A stretch of 64,000 nucleotides of DNA from an uncultured Methylocystaceae bacterium. Its GTDB lineage: Bacteria; Pseudomonadota; Alphaproteobacteria; Rhizobiales; Beijerinckiaceae. Under the pieces are notes generated by a model. It worked only from the letters and a program-made list of their open reading frames with translations. It was not told the DNA's origin and did not search any database. Position 1 is the stretch's first letter. Every line of letters starts with the position of its first letter. This document shows positions 30,397 to 41,187 of the stretch, piece after piece. The DNA lies in the NCBI GenBank assembly GCA_903870245.1, contig CAIQCB010000035.1, forward strand, positions 1 to 64,000, in the 5' to 3' direction. The position numbers were made by a program, and so were the translations under genes.

Positions 30397-30463
30397 GTTC
30401 CTGTCCTCTCATAGTGCAGGCGGCGCTCGCCGCCCGGGCATTCCGTGGCCCTAGCTTTCTGTC

Positions 30464-30952
30464 CTAGCGGTAGGGCGAATCCAGCGCGATGTTGCGCGCG
30501 ATTTCGCGTTCCCAACGCGCGCCGTTCTCGAGCAGGCGCTCCTTGGTGTAGTAAAGCTCCTCGCGCGTCTCGGTCGCGAATTCTGCATTAGGCCCCTCGA
30601 CAATCGCGTCGACAGGACACGCCTCCTGACAGAAGCCGCAGTAGATGCATTTCACCATATCGATGTCGTAGCGCGTGGTGCGTCGCGTGCCATCGTTACG
30701 ACGTGGTCCCGCCTCAATGGTGATCGCCTGCGCCGGGCAGATCGCCTCGCAGAGCTTGCAGGCGATGCAGCGCTCTTCGCCGTTGGGATAACGGCGAAGA
30801 GCATGTTCGCCGCGATAGCGCGGCGACTGCGGGTTCTTTTCGTGAGGGTAGTTGATCGTCGCTTTCGGCTTGAAGAAGTAGCGCATGGATAGAAAGAACG
30901 CGCCAACGAACTCCGACAGGAAAAGCGACTTTGCGGCCTGATCGAGTCTCAT
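30464..30952 (-). CDS. nuoI: NADH-quinone oxidoreductase subunit I
   Basis: A 162-residue peripheral subunit carrying two [4Fe-4S] clusters (N6a, N6b). The two motifs [12 protein letters not shown] and [12 protein letters not shown] are at about residues 62-73 and 102-113. It passes electrons from NuoG to NuoB. The ATG 30952 is the usual family start; the frame remains open upstream but that stretch overlaps nuoH. Confidence 0.96.
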   Translation of the reverse strand: MRLDQAAKSLFLSEFVGAFFLSMRYFFKPKATINYPHEKNPQSPRYRGEHALRRYPNGEERCIACKLCEAICPAQAITIEAGPRRNDGTRRTTRYDIDMVKCIYCGFCQEACPVDAIVEGPNAEFATETREELYYTKERLLENGARWEREIARNIALDSPYR

Positions 30953-30960
30953 GACAATCC

Positions 30961-31992
30961 TCAGTTCGCAGCCAGAACGGGGCCGAATTGAAGCACCGCG
31001 GCGACAATCATGACCATAACCAGAGAGATCGGCAGGAATACCTTCCAACCCAATCGCATCAGCTGGTCGTAGCGATAGCGGGGCACAAACGCCTTCACCA
31101 TAGCGAAGAAGAAAAAGAAGAAGCTCGCCTTCAGAACGAACCAGATCACGCCCGGCACCCAGGTGAAGGGCGCCATGTTCACCGGCGGCAGCCAACCGCC
31201 AAAGAACAGGATGGTCAGCAGCGCGCACATGGTTGTGATCGCCACATATTCTGCAAGCATGAAGAGCACATAAGGCGTCGCCGAATATTCGATCATGAAG
31301 CCGGCGACAAGTTCGGATTCCGCTTCGACAAGATCGAAGGGCGGACGATTTGTCTCCGCCAGCGCCGAAACGAAAAAGATCACGAACATCGGCAGCAGGC
31401 GTAGCCAATACCACCCGAGCATGCCGTACGGCGTATCCTGCGCACGCACGATGTCGGACAGATTAAGCGACCCGGCGCAGAGCAGCACGGTGATAATGAC
31501 GAAGCCGATCGAGACCTCATAGGAGACCATCTGCGCCGCCGAGCGGAGCGCCGAGAGAAATGGATATTTCGAGTTCGACGCCCAGCCGCCCATGATGATT
31601 CCATAGACCCCGAGCGACGAGATCGCGAAAATATATAAAATGCCGACATTGATGTCACCAACCACCCAGCCGTCGGCGACCGGCACCACAGCCCATGTCG
31701 CGATGGAAAGAGTCGCGGCGATAAAGGGCGCGAAGAGGAAGATGCCTTTATTCGCGGTGTCAGGGATCACCGGCTCCTTGAGCGCGAATTTGATGAAGTC
31801 GGCAAAACTCTGAAGCAGACCCCACGGCCCAACGACGTTCGGGCCGCGGCGTAATTGGACCGCCGCCCAGATCTTGCGGTCAGCAAGAATTACATAGGCT
31901 ACGTAGATCAGCAGAACGACGGCCAGCAACACGCTCTTGACGAGCGCCAGCAACACCGGACTTTCCGAAAGATAGGTCGTGATGGCGTCCAT
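30961..31992 (-). CDS. nuoH: NADH-quinone oxidoreductase subunit H
   Basis: A 343-residue membrane subunit forming most of the quinone chamber. It has the conserved [34 protein letters not shown] start, divided here as [10 protein letters not shown], and [20 protein letters not shown] near residue 230. The quinone-site glutamates are in place. Confidence 0.96.
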   Translation of the reverse strand: MDAITTYLSESPVLLALVKSVLLAVVLLIYVAYVILADRKIWAAVQLRRGPNVVGPWGLLQSFADFIKFALKEPVIPDTANKGIFLFAPFIAATLSIATWAVVPVADGWVVGDINVGILYIFAISSLGVYGIIMGGWASNSKYPFLSALRSAAQMVSYEVSIGFVIITVLLCAGSLNLSDIVRAQDTPYGMLGWYWLRLLPMFVIFFVSALAETNRPPFDLVEAESELVAGFMIEYSATPYVLFMLAEYVAITTMCALLTILFFGGWLPPVNMAPFTWVPGVIWFVLKASFFFFFFAMVKAFVPRYRYDQLMRLGWKVFLPISLVMVMIVAAVLQFGPVLAAN

Positions 31993-32005
31993 CGCGTCGT
32001 TGCTC

Positions 32006-34066
32006 CTATTCCGCCGCCTGCGTCAGCCGGCCCTGAGCCAGCGCAGAGCAGTCCGCCATCACCGCCGAAGCGCGCGCGATCGGATTGGTGAGGTAAAAAT
32101 CCTTGATGACGTTGCTCAGCGGATCGCGCAGCGCGACGGCTGGATGCGCCGCAAGGGCGCCGATCTGGCCCGGTTCCCCGGCAGCGATCTGATCGATGCG
32201 GGCGAAATGAGGATAGGCTTCGAAGAGCTTCTTGCGCAACGCAGCGAGCGAGTCAAAGGGCAGCGGTTGACCAAGCGCGCCAGACAAAGCGCGGAAAATA
32301 GCCCAGTCCTCACGAGCCTCGCCCGGCGGGAACACCACACGCGAAGCGAGTTGAACCCGACCTTCGGTGTTGGCGTAAATGCCGGATTTCTCCGTATAGG
32401 CGGCGCCGGGGAGGATCACATCGGCGCGATGCGCGCCACGATCGCCATGCGTGCCGACATAAACAACAAAAGCGCCCGGCTCAATCGACGCTTCGTCGGC
32501 GCCAAGATTGAACAAAACATCAAGCGCCCCACCTTTGCTCATCGCCGCAGCGTCGAGACCGCCGGCGCCCGGGACGAAGCCAAGATCCAGCGCGCCAACC
32601 CTCGCGGCCGCCGTTTGGAGCACGCTGAAGCCGTTCCACTCTGGCCCGACGCCGCCCAGTTTCTGCGCCGCCTGCGCCGCAAGAGAGAGGATGGCCCCGC
32701 CATCCTGACGCGCCAGGGCGCCCTGCCCTACGATCACCAACAGCTTGCCGAGAGGCCTGGCGTTCTGAATGAAATTGAGCAACGACTCCGCGCCTGCGCC
32801 GAGATAGTCGTAGTCATAGGTGAGGTCGTCGCGTTCGCCGACCAGCGCAATCTTGAAGTTTCCGGCCAGCCAACGCTTGCGAATCCGGGCGTTGAGCACG
32901 GGCGCTTCCTTGCGCGGATTGGAGCCGACGATCAGCAATGCGTCTGCATGTTCGATCCCGGCGACGGTCGCGTTAAAAAGATAGGAGGCGCGACCATTAG
33001 CCGGATCGAGTTTAGAGCCGTCCTGGCGGCAGTCGATATTCTTGACGCCCAGTTGCTCCATCAACAGCTTCAGCGCGAAGATTTCCTCGACTGCTGAAAG
33101 GTCGCCGACCAACGCGCCCATGCGCCCGGGCTCCGTCGCACGCACTTTATTCGCCACGGCGGCCAGCGCCTCCTGCCATGAAGCTGGACGCAGTCGACCA
33201 TTCTCACGCAGATAGGGACGATCAAGACGCTGGGTCTTGAGGCCGTCGACGATCTGACGGGTCTTGTCGGAAATCCACTCCTCGTTCACCAGATCGTTGA
33301 CGCGCGGCAGTATGCGGATAACTTCGCGACCGCGAGAATCGATACGAATATTGGAGCCCAGGGCGTCCATCACGTCGATGGTTTCGGTCTTTTGATACTC
33401 CCAGGGACGCGCGCGGAAATTCTGCGGCTTGGGCAACAGCGCGCCGACAGGGCAGAGATCGGCGACATTGCCCTGCAATTCCGAGGTCATGGCGCTCTGG
33501 AGATAGGTGGTGATCTCCATGTCCTCGCCGCGACCGATGGCGCCCATATCGCCAGTGCCGGCGACTTCCGCCGTGAAGCGCACGCAGCGCGTGCAATGAA
33601 TGCAGCGCGTCATCTCGGTCTTGACCAGCGGACCGATGAATTTGTCCTCAACCGCCCGCTTGTTTTCGTGATAGCGAGACGAATCTCCGCCAAACATCAG
33701 CGCCTGATCCTGCAAATCGCACTCGCCGCCCTGATCGCAGATCGGGCAATCGAGAGGATGGTTTACGAGCAGGAATTCCATCACGCCTTCCCGCGCCTTT
33801 TTCACCATGGGCGATTTGGTGAAAATTTCCGGAGGCGCGCCATTCGGTCCCGGCCGCAAATCCTTTACGGACATGGCGCAGGAGGCCTGCGGCTTTGGCG
33901 GGCCGCCCTTTACCTCAACAAGGCACATGCGACAGTTGCCGGCGATCGACAGACGCTCGTGATAGCAGAAGCGCGGGATTTCTGCCCCCGCCGCCTCACA
34001 GGCCTGAAGGAGCGTAAACTCCCCCGGCGCATCCACTTCGATTCCATCGACGAGGATTTTGGTCAC
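32006..34066 (-). CDS. nuoG: NADH-quinone oxidoreductase subunit G
   Basis: A 686-residue large peripheral subunit. Its N-terminal ferredoxin-like part has a [2Fe-2S] cysteine set ending in CRMCLVEV. Next come the His/Cys cluster [14 protein letters not shown] and the [4Fe-4S] set [11 protein letters not shown]. The rest is the molybdopterin-oxidoreductase-like domain without cofactor, from about residue 220. It relays electrons from NuoF/E to NuoI. Confidence 0.95.
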   Translation of the reverse strand: MTKILVDGIEVDAPGEFTLLQACEAAGAEIPRFCYHERLSIAGNCRMCLVEVKGGPPKPQASCAMSVKDLRPGPNGAPPEIFTKSPMVKKAREGVMEFLLVNHPLDCPICDQGGECDLQDQALMFGGDSSRYHENKRAVEDKFIGPLVKTEMTRCIHCTRCVRFTAEVAGTGDMGAIGRGEDMEITTYLQSAMTSELQGNVADLCPVGALLPKPQNFRARPWEYQKTETIDVMDALGSNIRIDSRGREVIRILPRVNDLVNEEWISDKTRQIVDGLKTQRLDRPYLRENGRLRPASWQEALAAVANKVRATEPGRMGALVGDLSAVEEIFALKLLMEQLGVKNIDCRQDGSKLDPANGRASYLFNATVAGIEHADALLIVGSNPRKEAPVLNARIRKRWLAGNFKIALVGERDDLTYDYDYLGAGAESLLNFIQNARPLGKLLVIVGQGALARQDGGAILSLAAQAAQKLGGVGPEWNGFSVLQTAAARVGALDLGFVPGAGGLDAAAMSKGGALDVLFNLGADEASIEPGAFVVYVGTHGDRGAHRADVILPGAAYTEKSGIYANTEGRVQLASRVVFPPGEAREDWAIFRALSGALGQPLPFDSLAALRKKLFEAYPHFARIDQIAAGEPGQIGALAAHPAVALRDPLSNVIKDFYLTNPIARASAVMADCSALAQGRLTQAAE

Positions 34067-34115
34067 TTCTGTGTCTCCGCAGTCTCGGTGCTGCCGGGGT
34101 TAAATTTCACGTTCA

Positions 34116-35420
34116 TCATTCCGCCGCTTCTCGCACGGGATCGGAGTGCGGGTTTGCGGTGTATTGATCGATGCGCTGTTCGATCACCGGACGAAAATGC
34201 TGGATCAGGCCCTGCACCGGCCAGGCGGCGGCGTCGCCCAGCGCGCAGATGGTGTGCCCTTCGATCTGCTTCGACACGTCGAACAGCATGTCGATTTCTT
34301 TCTTTTGCGCGCGGCCCTCGACCATGCGCTGCATGACGCGCCACATCCAGCCCGTGCCCTCGCGGCACGGGGTGCACTGGCCGCAGCTCTCATGCTTGTA
34401 GAAATAGGACAATCGCGCAATGGCGCGGATGATGTCTGTGGACTTGTCCATTACAATCACCGCCGCCGTGCCGAGGCCCGAACCGAGCTTGGCGAGGCTG
34501 TCGAAATCCATCGGGCAATCGACGATCTCATGCGCCGGCACGCAGCGCACCGACGAACCTCCTGGAATGACGGCGAGCAGATTATCCCAACCGCCGCGCA
34601 CGCCGCCGCAATGGGCATCGATCAATTCGCGAAACGAAATCGACATCGCCTCTTCGACATTGCACGGCGTATTCACATGGCCCGAGATGCAGAACAGTTT
34701 GGTGCCTGCATTATTCGGCCGGCCGATGCCGGCGAACCACGCTGCGCCGCGACGCAGGATTGTCGGCACGACAGCAATGGACTCGACGTTATTGACCGTC
34801 GTCGGGCAACCGTAGAGTCCGACATTGGCGGGGAACGGCGGCTTCAGACGCGGCATGCCCTTCTTGCCTTCGAGACTCTCGATCAGCGCTGTCTCTTCGC
34901 CACAGATGTAGGCGCCGGCGCCATGATGCACGTAGAGATCGAAGGGATAGCCATGGACATTGTCTTTGCCGATCAGTTGCGCCTCATAGGCTTCGTCGAC
35001 GGCGCGCTGCAACGCCTCGCGCTCGGCGATGAACTCGCCGCGCACATAAATGTAACAGGCGTGCGCGCCCATGGCGAAACTCGCGATCAGAGCGCCCTCG
35101 ACCAGCGTATGCGGGTCGTTGCGCATAATCTCGCGATCCTTGCAGGTGCCAGGCTCCGACTCATCAGCGTTGATAACAAGATAATGCGGACGCTGGGGAT
35201 CAATCTCTTTCGGCATGAAAGACCATTTCATGCCCGTCGAGAACCCGGCGCCGCCTCGGCCGCGCAGGCCCGAAGCTTTCACCTCGTCGATAATCTTGTC
35301 GCGGCCCAGCGCCAGGAGCGCCTTTGTGTTGTCCCACTGACCGCGCTGCCGGGCGCCGGCGAGGGAACGGTCGCCAATGCCGTAGAGGTTGGTGAAGATG
35401 CGATCCTTGTCGGAGAGCAT
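34116..35420 (-). CDS. nuoF: NADH-quinone oxidoreductase subunit F
   Basis: A 434-residue NADH-binding subunit with FMN and a [4Fe-4S] cluster. It has the NADH-site [16 protein letters not shown], the FMN segment [17 protein letters not shown] and the cluster motif [12 protein letters not shown]. Electrons enter complex I here. It lies between nuoE and nuoG with short gaps. Confidence 0.96.
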   Translation of the reverse strand: MLSDKDRIFTNLYGIGDRSLAGARQRGQWDNTKALLALGRDKIIDEVKASGLRGRGGAGFSTGMKWSFMPKEIDPQRPHYLVINADESEPGTCKDREIMRNDPHTLVEGALIASFAMGAHACYIYVRGEFIAEREALQRAVDEAYEAQLIGKDNVHGYPFDLYVHHGAGAYICGEETALIESLEGKKGMPRLKPPFPANVGLYGCPTTVNNVESIAVVPTILRRGAAWFAGIGRPNNAGTKLFCISGHVNTPCNVEEAMSISFRELIDAHCGGVRGGWDNLLAVIPGGSSVRCVPAHEIVDCPMDFDSLAKLGSGLGTAAVIVMDKSTDIIRAIARLSYFYKHESCGQCTPCREGTGWMWRVMQRMVEGRAQKKEIDMLFDVSKQIEGHTICALGDAAAWPVQGLIQHFRPVIEQRIDQYTANPHSDPVREAAE

Positions 35421-35438
35421 GAGATTTGTTTCCCTCCG

Positions 35439-36053
35439 TTACTTCGCGCCGTCGCCGTAGAGCGACGTCAGGCTTGTCAGCTTGCCAGCCGGCTCCGAGG
35501 ACACCCTGCCCGTCTGCGAGCCGGTTTTAACCGTTCGACCCGCAGCGAGATCGTCAAGCAGTTTCTCGAAATTCTCGACGGTCAGATCCTCGTAGAAATC
35601 ATCGTTGATCTGCACCATTGGCGCATTACAACAGGCTCCGAGGCACTCGACCTCCAGCCAGGAGAAAAGTCCGTCTGCGGTTACCTTGCGCTGCGGACCG
35701 ACTCGGCGCTGCAGCACCTTGATCAGGTCGTCAGAGCCGCACAGCATACACGGCGTCGTGCCGCAAAGCTGGATATAATATTTGCCGACCGGCTCAAGAT
35801 TGAACATCGTGTAGAAGGTCGCAACCTCCAGCACGCGGATTTTCGGCATGTCGAGCAATTCGGCGACCTTTTCGATCGCTTTCTGCGGCAACCAGTAATT
35901 ATTTTGCTTTTGCGCTTGCCAAAGAGCCGGCACAACAGCCGAGGCCTGACGGCCATCGGGGTATTTTGCGATCTGTTTTTCCAGCCACGCCAGGTTTTGT
36001 GGCGTAAACTCGAAACTGTCGGGCTGATTATCGGTGAGACGACGGACGGACAT
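35439..36053 (-). CDS. nuoE: NADH-quinone oxidoreductase subunit E
   Basis: A 204-residue thioredoxin-fold subunit with the N1a [2Fe-2S] cluster, ligated by CGTTPC and CLGACC. The C-terminus is longer than the core, ending in a Ser/Thr-rich tail. The ATG 36053 shares a base with the nuoD stop. Partner of NuoF in the NADH module. Confidence 0.95.
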   Translation of the reverse strand: MSVRRLTDNQPDSFEFTPQNLAWLEKQIAKYPDGRQASAVVPALWQAQKQNNYWLPQKAIEKVAELLDMPKIRVLEVATFYTMFNLEPVGKYYIQLCGTTPCMLCGSDDLIKVLQRRVGPQRKVTADGLFSWLEVECLGACCNAPMVQINDDFYEDLTVENFEKLLDDLAAGRTVKTGSQTGRVSSEPAGKLTSLTSLYGDGAK

Positions 36054-37258
36054 TAGCGATCGACCTCCCCGAAGACGATGTCGAGCGACCCAAGGATCGC
36101 AGAGACGTCGGCGAGCATGTGGTTCTTGCACAGGAAGTCCATGGCGGACAGGTGCGCAAATCCTGGCGCGCGGAGCTTGCAGCGATAGGGTTTGTCGCCG
36201 CCGTCGGAAACGAGATAGACGCCGAACTCGCCCTTGGGCGCCTCTACCGCCGCATAAACCTCTCCCGCTGGCACGTGAACGCCTTCGGTGAAGAGTTTGA
36301 AATGGTGGATGAGAGCCTCCATCGAGCGCTTCATCTCGCTACGCGACGGTTGGGTGAATTTGTGATTGGGGGTCAGCACAGGTCCACGGCCATCGGAGCA
36401 CAGCAGTTTCTCGACGCACTGCCTCATAATCGAGGTCGACTGACGCATTTCCTCCATTCGGATCACGGCGCGGTCGTAGCAATCGCCGTTTTTGCCGATA
36501 GGGATATCGAACTCCATTTCCTCGTAACAATCATAGGGCTGCGCCTTGCGCAAATCCCAGGCGGCGCCGGAGCCGCGCACCATGACGCCGGAGAAACCCC
36601 ATTTCCACGCGTCTTCCAGCGAGATGACGCCGATATCGACGTTGCGCTGTTTGAAGATGCGATTTTCGATGAAAAGAGCTTCCAGATCGTCGCAGACTTT
36701 CAGGAAAGGATCGCAAAAGGCACCAATATCCTCGACAAGCTGATCGGGCAGATCGCGGGCCACGCCGCCGGGACGAAAATAATTGGCGTGCATCCGGGCG
36801 CCGCTGGCGCGCTCATAGAACACCATAAGCTTTTCACGCTCTTCATAACCCCAAAGCGGCGGCGTCAGAGCGCCGACGTCCATGGCCTGCGACGTGACAT
36901 TGAGCAAATGCGACAACAGCCGGCCAATCTCGGCGTAAAGAACGCGGATCAACTGCCCACGGCGCGGCGGCTCGATCCCGAGCAGACGCTCGATCGCAAG
37001 GCAAAATGCGTGCTCCTGATTCATTGGCGCGCAGTAGTCGAGGCGATCGAGATAAGGCACGTTCTGCAAATAGGTGCGCGCCTCCATCAGTTTCTCGGTG
37101 CCGCGGTGCAGAAACCCGATATGCGGATCGACGCGCTCGACAACCTCGCCATCGAGTTCGAGAATCAGGCGTAGAACGCCGTGCGCCGCCGGATGCTGCG
37201 GTCCGAAGTTGATGTTGAAGTTTCGCTGGCCCCTCGGGGCGGCGGGTAGCTCGTTCAT
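36053..37258 (-). CDS. nuoD: NADH-quinone oxidoreductase subunit D
   Basis: A 401-residue peripheral subunit related to the large subunit of NiFe hydrogenase, forming the quinone pocket with NuoB. It has [15 protein letters not shown] near the N-terminus and the end segment 'DIVFGEVDR' that is standard for the family. Overlaps the nuoE start by one base. Confidence 0.97.
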   Translation of the reverse strand: MNELPAAPRGQRNFNINFGPQHPAAHGVLRLILELDGEVVERVDPHIGFLHRGTEKLMEARTYLQNVPYLDRLDYCAPMNQEHAFCLAIERLLGIEPPRRGQLIRVLYAEIGRLLSHLLNVTSQAMDVGALTPPLWGYEEREKLMVFYERASGARMHANYFRPGGVARDLPDQLVEDIGAFCDPFLKVCDDLEALFIENRIFKQRNVDIGVISLEDAWKWGFSGVMVRGSGAAWDLRKAQPYDCYEEMEFDIPIGKNGDCYDRAVIRMEEMRQSTSIMRQCVEKLLCSDGRGPVLTPNHKFTQPSRSEMKRSMEALIHHFKLFTEGVHVPAGEVYAAVEAPKGEFGVYLVSDGGDKPYRCKLRAPGFAHLSAMDFLCKNHMLADVSAILGSLDIVFGEVDR

Positions 37259-37867
37259 TTAGGACTGCCCCTTCGCCTTCTCGTCTCCCGGTAGGTCGTA
37301 TTGCACGGCCTCCCAGGGAGAGAGGAAATCGAAATTGCGGAATTCCTGGGTGAGCTTCACGGGCTCGTATACGACACGTTTTTGCTCGTCGTCGTAACGC
37401 ACCTCGACAAAGCCGGTCATCGGGAAATCCTTGCGCAATGGATGACCCTCGAAACCATAATCGGTCATGATGCGGCGCAGATCCGGATGGCCGGAGAATA
37501 TCACGCCAAACAGATCATAGGTTTCGCGTTCATACCAATCAGCGGCGGGGTAAAGCGATGTCAGGGAGGCGACAGGAGTCTCTTCGGAAGCAGGCGTCTT
37601 GATACGGATACGACGATTATGTCTGGGCGATTGTAGATGCGCAACGACATCGAAGCGCTCTTCACGCTCGGGATAATCAGCCGCTGTGACATCAATCATG
37701 TTGACGTACAGGCAGTCCGGATCGTCGCGCAGAAACGTTGCAACCTCCAGCCACCGATCACGGGCGATCGTCAGCGTCAGTTCGTCATAGGCGACCTTCA
37801 CGGCCGTCACGGCGCCGGGAAGCGCGCCGCCGATTCTGGCGCCCAGAGCCTCCAGTTCCCCACTCAT
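37259..37867 (-). CDS. nuoC: NADH-quinone oxidoreductase subunit C
   Basis: A 202-residue 30-kDa-type subunit. It has the signature [21 protein letters not shown] and the [12 protein letters not shown] segment. Separate nuoC and nuoD genes, as usual in Alphaproteobacteria. The ATG 37867 is taken; the open upstream extension is not conserved. Confidence 0.95.
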   Translation of the reverse strand: MSGELEALGARIGGALPGAVTAVKVAYDELTLTIARDRWLEVATFLRDDPDCLYVNMIDVTAADYPEREERFDVVAHLQSPRHNRRIRIKTPASEETPVASLTSLYPAADWYERETYDLFGVIFSGHPDLRRIMTDYGFEGHPLRKDFPMTGFVEVRYDDEQKRVVYEPVKLTQEFRNFDFLSPWEAVQYDLPGDEKAKGQS

Positions 37868-37917
37868 CAAATATTCCTTTGCCTGCAGCCAGACTTTGGC
37901 GATTAGGGAGCGCGATC

Positions 37918-38502
37918 CTAGCGCTCGATTGTCCCGGTTCGCCGGATTTTCTTCTGCAACAACAACATGCCGTAAACGAGCGCCTCTGCGGAGGGCGGAC
38001 ATCCCGGCACATACACGTCGACAGGGATAACACGGTCGCAGCCGCGCACCACCGAATAGGAGTAGTGATAGTATCCGCCGCCATTGGCGCAAGAGCCCAT
38101 CGAGATCACGTAACGCGGCTCCGGCATCTGGTCATAGACCTTGCGCAACGCCGGGGCCATTTTATTGGTCAACGTTCCGGCGATGATGATGCAGTCCGAC
38201 TGTCGCGGCGAAGCGCGCGGCGCAAAACCGAAACGCTCCAGATCATAGCGCGGCATCGCCGCCTGGATCATCTCCACGGCGCAACAGGCGAGGCCGAAGG
38301 TCATCCACATCAGCGAGCCGGTGCGCGCCCAGTTGATAACATCGTCAGTCGCCGTGACGAAAAAGCCCTTGTCCGCGAGCTGATTATTGATTTCGAGAAA
38401 GAAGGGATCGTCCGACCCCACCGGCTTGCCGGTGCGCGGATCGATAAGCCCCCTCGCCTGCGGCGCGACGAGCGCCCCGTCCTGATTGGCGATCAATCCC
38501 AT
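37918..38502 (-). CDS. nuoB: NADH-quinone oxidoreductase subunit B
   Basis: A 194-residue subunit that carries cluster N2, the last electron carrier before quinone. It has [10 protein letters not shown] with the paired cysteines, [13 protein letters not shown], and [11 protein letters not shown] with the further cysteine ligands. It starts inside the 3' end of nuoA (10-bp overlap). Confidence 0.97.
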   Translation of the reverse strand: MGLIANQDGALVAPQARGLIDPRTGKPVGSDDPFFLEINNQLADKGFFVTATDDVINWARTGSLMWMTFGLACCAVEMIQAAMPRYDLERFGFAPRASPRQSDCIIIAGTLTNKMAPALRKVYDQMPEPRYVISMGSCANGGGYYHYSYSVVRGCDRVIPVDVYVPGCPPSAEALVYGMLLLQKKIRRTGTIER

Positions 38503-38858
38503 TCCAGCGCTCCCTTACGCCACAGATAGACGAAGCCGATAGCCAATTCGACGAGGAACAACATCATCGCCCAGAACCCGGCGGCGCCAACATCCTTGAA
38601 TGCGACCGCCCAGGGAAACAAAAAAGCGACCTCGAGATCGAAGACGATGAACAGCAACGATACAAGATAAAAGCGCACATCGAATTTCATGCGCGAGTCG
38701 TTGAACGGATTGAATCCACACTCATAGGCCGACAACTTTTCCGGATCCGGCGCCTTGAATGCGAGCAGGAACGGCGCAACGAGCAATGCGCCGGCGATGA
38801 TCGCCGACAGGGCGATGAAAATCACCAGAGGCATGTATTGTTCGAGCAGCATCGGCAT
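38493..38858 (-). CDS. nuoA: NADH-quinone oxidoreductase subunit A
   Basis: A 121-residue membrane subunit with three helices and the conserved [20 protein letters not shown] loop (about residues 46-65, given as its start). The ATG at 38858 has GGAG 6 nt upstream; another ATG at 38873 is possible but has no good ribosome-binding site. First gene of the complex I operon. The 185-bp gap upstream must hold its promoter, but I cannot point to a convincing -35/-10 pair. Confidence 0.95.
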   Translation of the reverse strand: MPMLLEQYMPLVIFIALSAIIAGALLVAPFLLAFKAPDPEKLSAYECGFNPFNDSRMKFDVRFYLVSLLFIVFDLEVAFLFPWAVAFKDVGAAGFWAMMLFLVELAIGFVYLWRKGALEWD

Positions 38859-39057
38859 GGTCGTCTCCGTCATTCCGACGATTTGGCTGGGCGAGAGCCG
38901 CGGTCGGCGTTGTCGCCAATTTTGGAAAGGCTCCAGTTCGCTGGCCAGCCGCGCGTTCCGTAACAAAGGCTATTGTGCAAAGCAAGAGACAAGCCGCAGC
39001 GCGATTATTGTATCGGGCTGGCGGCGCGGTCGACCGCCGGACATTCATAGAAGAAGC

Positions 39058-39873
39058 CTATGAGTCAACCGCTGTCGCGCGCGCCATGAATGCCGCAGCC
39101 TGCATGTCAACAAATCGCCGTTCCCGCCGGGCCAGCGCCTCGGCGTCGGCTCCCCATGCGCGCATCTGGAAATCCTCGTCGACGTGCGCCGCAGCCCAGG
39201 CGCTCTCGACCGATATGGCGCCATGCGCCAAAGCCAGAGCCATCGCCAAAGATCCGGTCAGGGTTGTTATCTCATACAGGGCCGCGAGACGAAAGGCCGC
39301 AGCCGGCCCCTTTCCCACACAGTCGCGCGCTGCGGTCGTCAGCGCCAGCAGGGCCTCATCGCTTTGGGCGACGAACATTACGCCTTCGGCGAGCGCCAAC
39401 CTTGCGCCCAACTGGTCGCGCGCGAAATTTAGGATCGGATCCCAGGCTCCGGCCTGGGCGGCGACAAGACCCTCCGGTTCGCCGGCCCGGTAACAGATCA
39501 GGTCCGAAGCGGCGTATTTCATCAACTCAGCCTCCACCGCCATCATCTGATCAGCGACGCCATCAATCACAGTGTTGGTCAGACGGGTGAGCGGCATACT
39601 CGCCGGGTTAATGGTCTCGCCCTGCGAAGCCCATTCGGAGGCCAGCGCCTCGGCAAGGGCGCGCACTGGAGCCAGCACGCGTCGACGGGCCGGCGTATTC
39701 ACGGGCCGGCCGTCAAGCAACACCTCAAAGCCATCGCCGCCGCCGCCCACCGTCGCGGTCTCGTAAAAGCGTTTCGGCAGCGGCCGCGCCGGATCGCGTG
39801 CGGCCTTGACCGGATCGCGCTCGCTGGCGGCGACAAAGAAACCTGCGCCGAGGTCATTATCTTGTTCTGACAT
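39058..39873 (-). CDS. ATP12-family F1-ATPase assembly chaperone
   Basis: A 271-residue protein of the ATP12/AtpAF2 family, chaperone for the F1 alpha subunit in Alphaproteobacteria and mitochondria. The middle holds the conserved SDLICYRAGEPEGL and ARDQLGARL segments, and the end has AWAAAHVDEDFQMRAWGAD. It follows the RluC-like gene on the same strand by 26 bp, a usual order in this group. Confidence 0.92.
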   Translation of the reverse strand: MSEQDNDLGAGFFVAASERDPVKAARDPARPLPKRFYETATVGGGGDGFEVLLDGRPVNTPARRRVLAPVRALAEALASEWASQGETINPASMPLTRLTNTVIDGVADQMMAVEAELMKYAASDLICYRAGEPEGLVAAQAGAWDPILNFARDQLGARLALAEGVMFVAQSDEALLALTTAARDCVGKGPAAAFRLAALYEITTLTGSLAMALALAHGAISVESAWAAAHVDEDFQMRAWGADAEALARRERRFVDMQAAAFMARATAVDS

Positions 39874-39899
39874 TCCAGGCTTTCCCGTCTGCGACCGAC

Positions 39900-41054
39900 T
39901 CAGGCGTCGGGCGCGTCCTCAATCGGATCGTAAGGATCCGTCTCGAAGCCGAACATCTCCCAGCTTCGCAGCATATGCTGCGGCAGGGGGGCCGTGACAT
40001 CGATCTGACCGCCGCGCGGATGCGGCAGAACCAGCCGCCGGGCAAGCAGGTGAAGCTTACGCTCCAACCCCTCCGGCATGGCGCGCAGCGGGTCGCGGCG
40101 ACGCACCTCGTCCTCCGGTCGATGGCCGTATTTGGGATCGCCGAAAATCGGGTGACCGATGGCCTCCGCGTGCGCCCGTAGCTGGTGGGTGCGGCCGGTC
40201 AATGGCTTCATCGAAAGCCAGGCGCAGCGCGGCGCAACCTTGTCGACAATGGCGTAGTAGGTGAGAGAGTGCTGGGCGTCGGTCTCGCCATGGCGCGCTA
40301 CTCGCATTCTTTCGCGCGCGTCCGTCGCGCTCGCAACGCCGGACGCGCGCCTGCGACCATGGTCGCGGTCGTCGCCCATGGCTGGACCTTTGGCGAGATA
40401 GAGCGAAATCCGACCCTGCGATGGTTTGGGAACCCCTTCGACCAGCGCCCAATAGATCTTCTTTGCCTGTCGCGATCGAAAGATTTCTCCCAGATCAGCC
40501 GCCATGCGACGGCTCCTGGCGATAAGCAATACGCCGGAAGTGTCGCGGTCGAGGCGGTGCACAAGAACCGGACGCGTGTCGCCGCGCGCCAGCGACTCGA
40601 GCATACCGTCGATGTGATGGGTCGTGCCGGAACCGCCCTGAACGGCGAGCCCGAAGGGCTTGTTAATGACAAGTATGTCCTTGTCCTCGAACAGCGTCAT
40701 ATCCTTCAGGGCTCGGGCGTCCTCGGGGCGGGCGCGCCAGACCGCCGGGCCAGCCGCCGCCTCATTGGCGAGCGGCGGCACCCGAACTTTCTGACCCTCT
40801 TCGAGTCGTGTCGAAGTGTCGACCCGCTTGCCATCGACTCGCACTTCGCCCTTACGGCAGATTTTAGCGAGGTGGGAGAGCGCAAGCGTCGGATAACGTC
40901 GCCGAAACCAGCGGTCGACGCGCAAGCCGGCCTCGTCGCCGGTAACGATCAGCACTGCGACGCCTCCGCTCGCCTTGCTGGCGGCGGATGGCGATGATTG
41001 CGTGACGCAAGCTTCGGAGTCAGTCGGGGCTTCTTTAGAAATGGCTTTAGACAT
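39900..41054 (-). CDS. RluC/RluD-family 23S rRNA pseudouridine synthase
   Basis: A 384-residue protein. An S4-type RNA-binding domain (about residues 40-100) precedes the catalytic domain, whose active-site aspartate is in HRLDRDTSGVLL near residue 168. The later segment LSMKPLTGRTHQLRAHAEAIGHPIFGDPKYG is also diagnostic. It converts specific uridines to pseudouridine in 23S rRNA. RluC is likelier than RluD by length and resemblance. Confidence 0.9.
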   Translation of the reverse strand: MSKAISKEAPTDSEACVTQSSPSAASKASGGVAVLIVTGDEAGLRVDRWFRRRYPTLALSHLAKICRKGEVRVDGKRVDTSTRLEEGQKVRVPPLANEAAAGPAVWRARPEDARALKDMTLFEDKDILVINKPFGLAVQGGSGTTHHIDGMLESLARGDTRPVLVHRLDRDTSGVLLIARSRRMAADLGEIFRSRQAKKIYWALVEGVPKPSQGRISLYLAKGPAMGDDRDHGRRRASGVASATDARERMRVARHGETDAQHSLTYYAIVDKVAPRCAWLSMKPLTGRTHQLRAHAEAIGHPIFGDPKYGHRPEDEVRRRDPLRAMPEGLERKLHLLARRLVLPHPRGGQIDVTAPLPQHMLRSWEMFGFETDPYDPIEDAPDA

Positions 41055-41187
41055 GGCGCTTTATCGTCCAAAGACAGCCATAAGTCGATGATGGATGGAC
41101 GACGTCGGCCTTTCCAGTCGGAAGACAGCTTGGAACAGGCCCGGGCTTTCTGTATTTTCGATCCCATCCCGAACCGAAAGCCTGAGG

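Noticed and set aside
34063-34115. Possible short gene between nuoF and nuoG
   Set aside because: The open frame mostly overlaps nuoF in another frame; the unique part is fewer than 20 residues.
34146-36056. 636-codon plus-strand open frame
   Set aside because: Opposite nuoF and nuoE; a shadow caused by codon bias.
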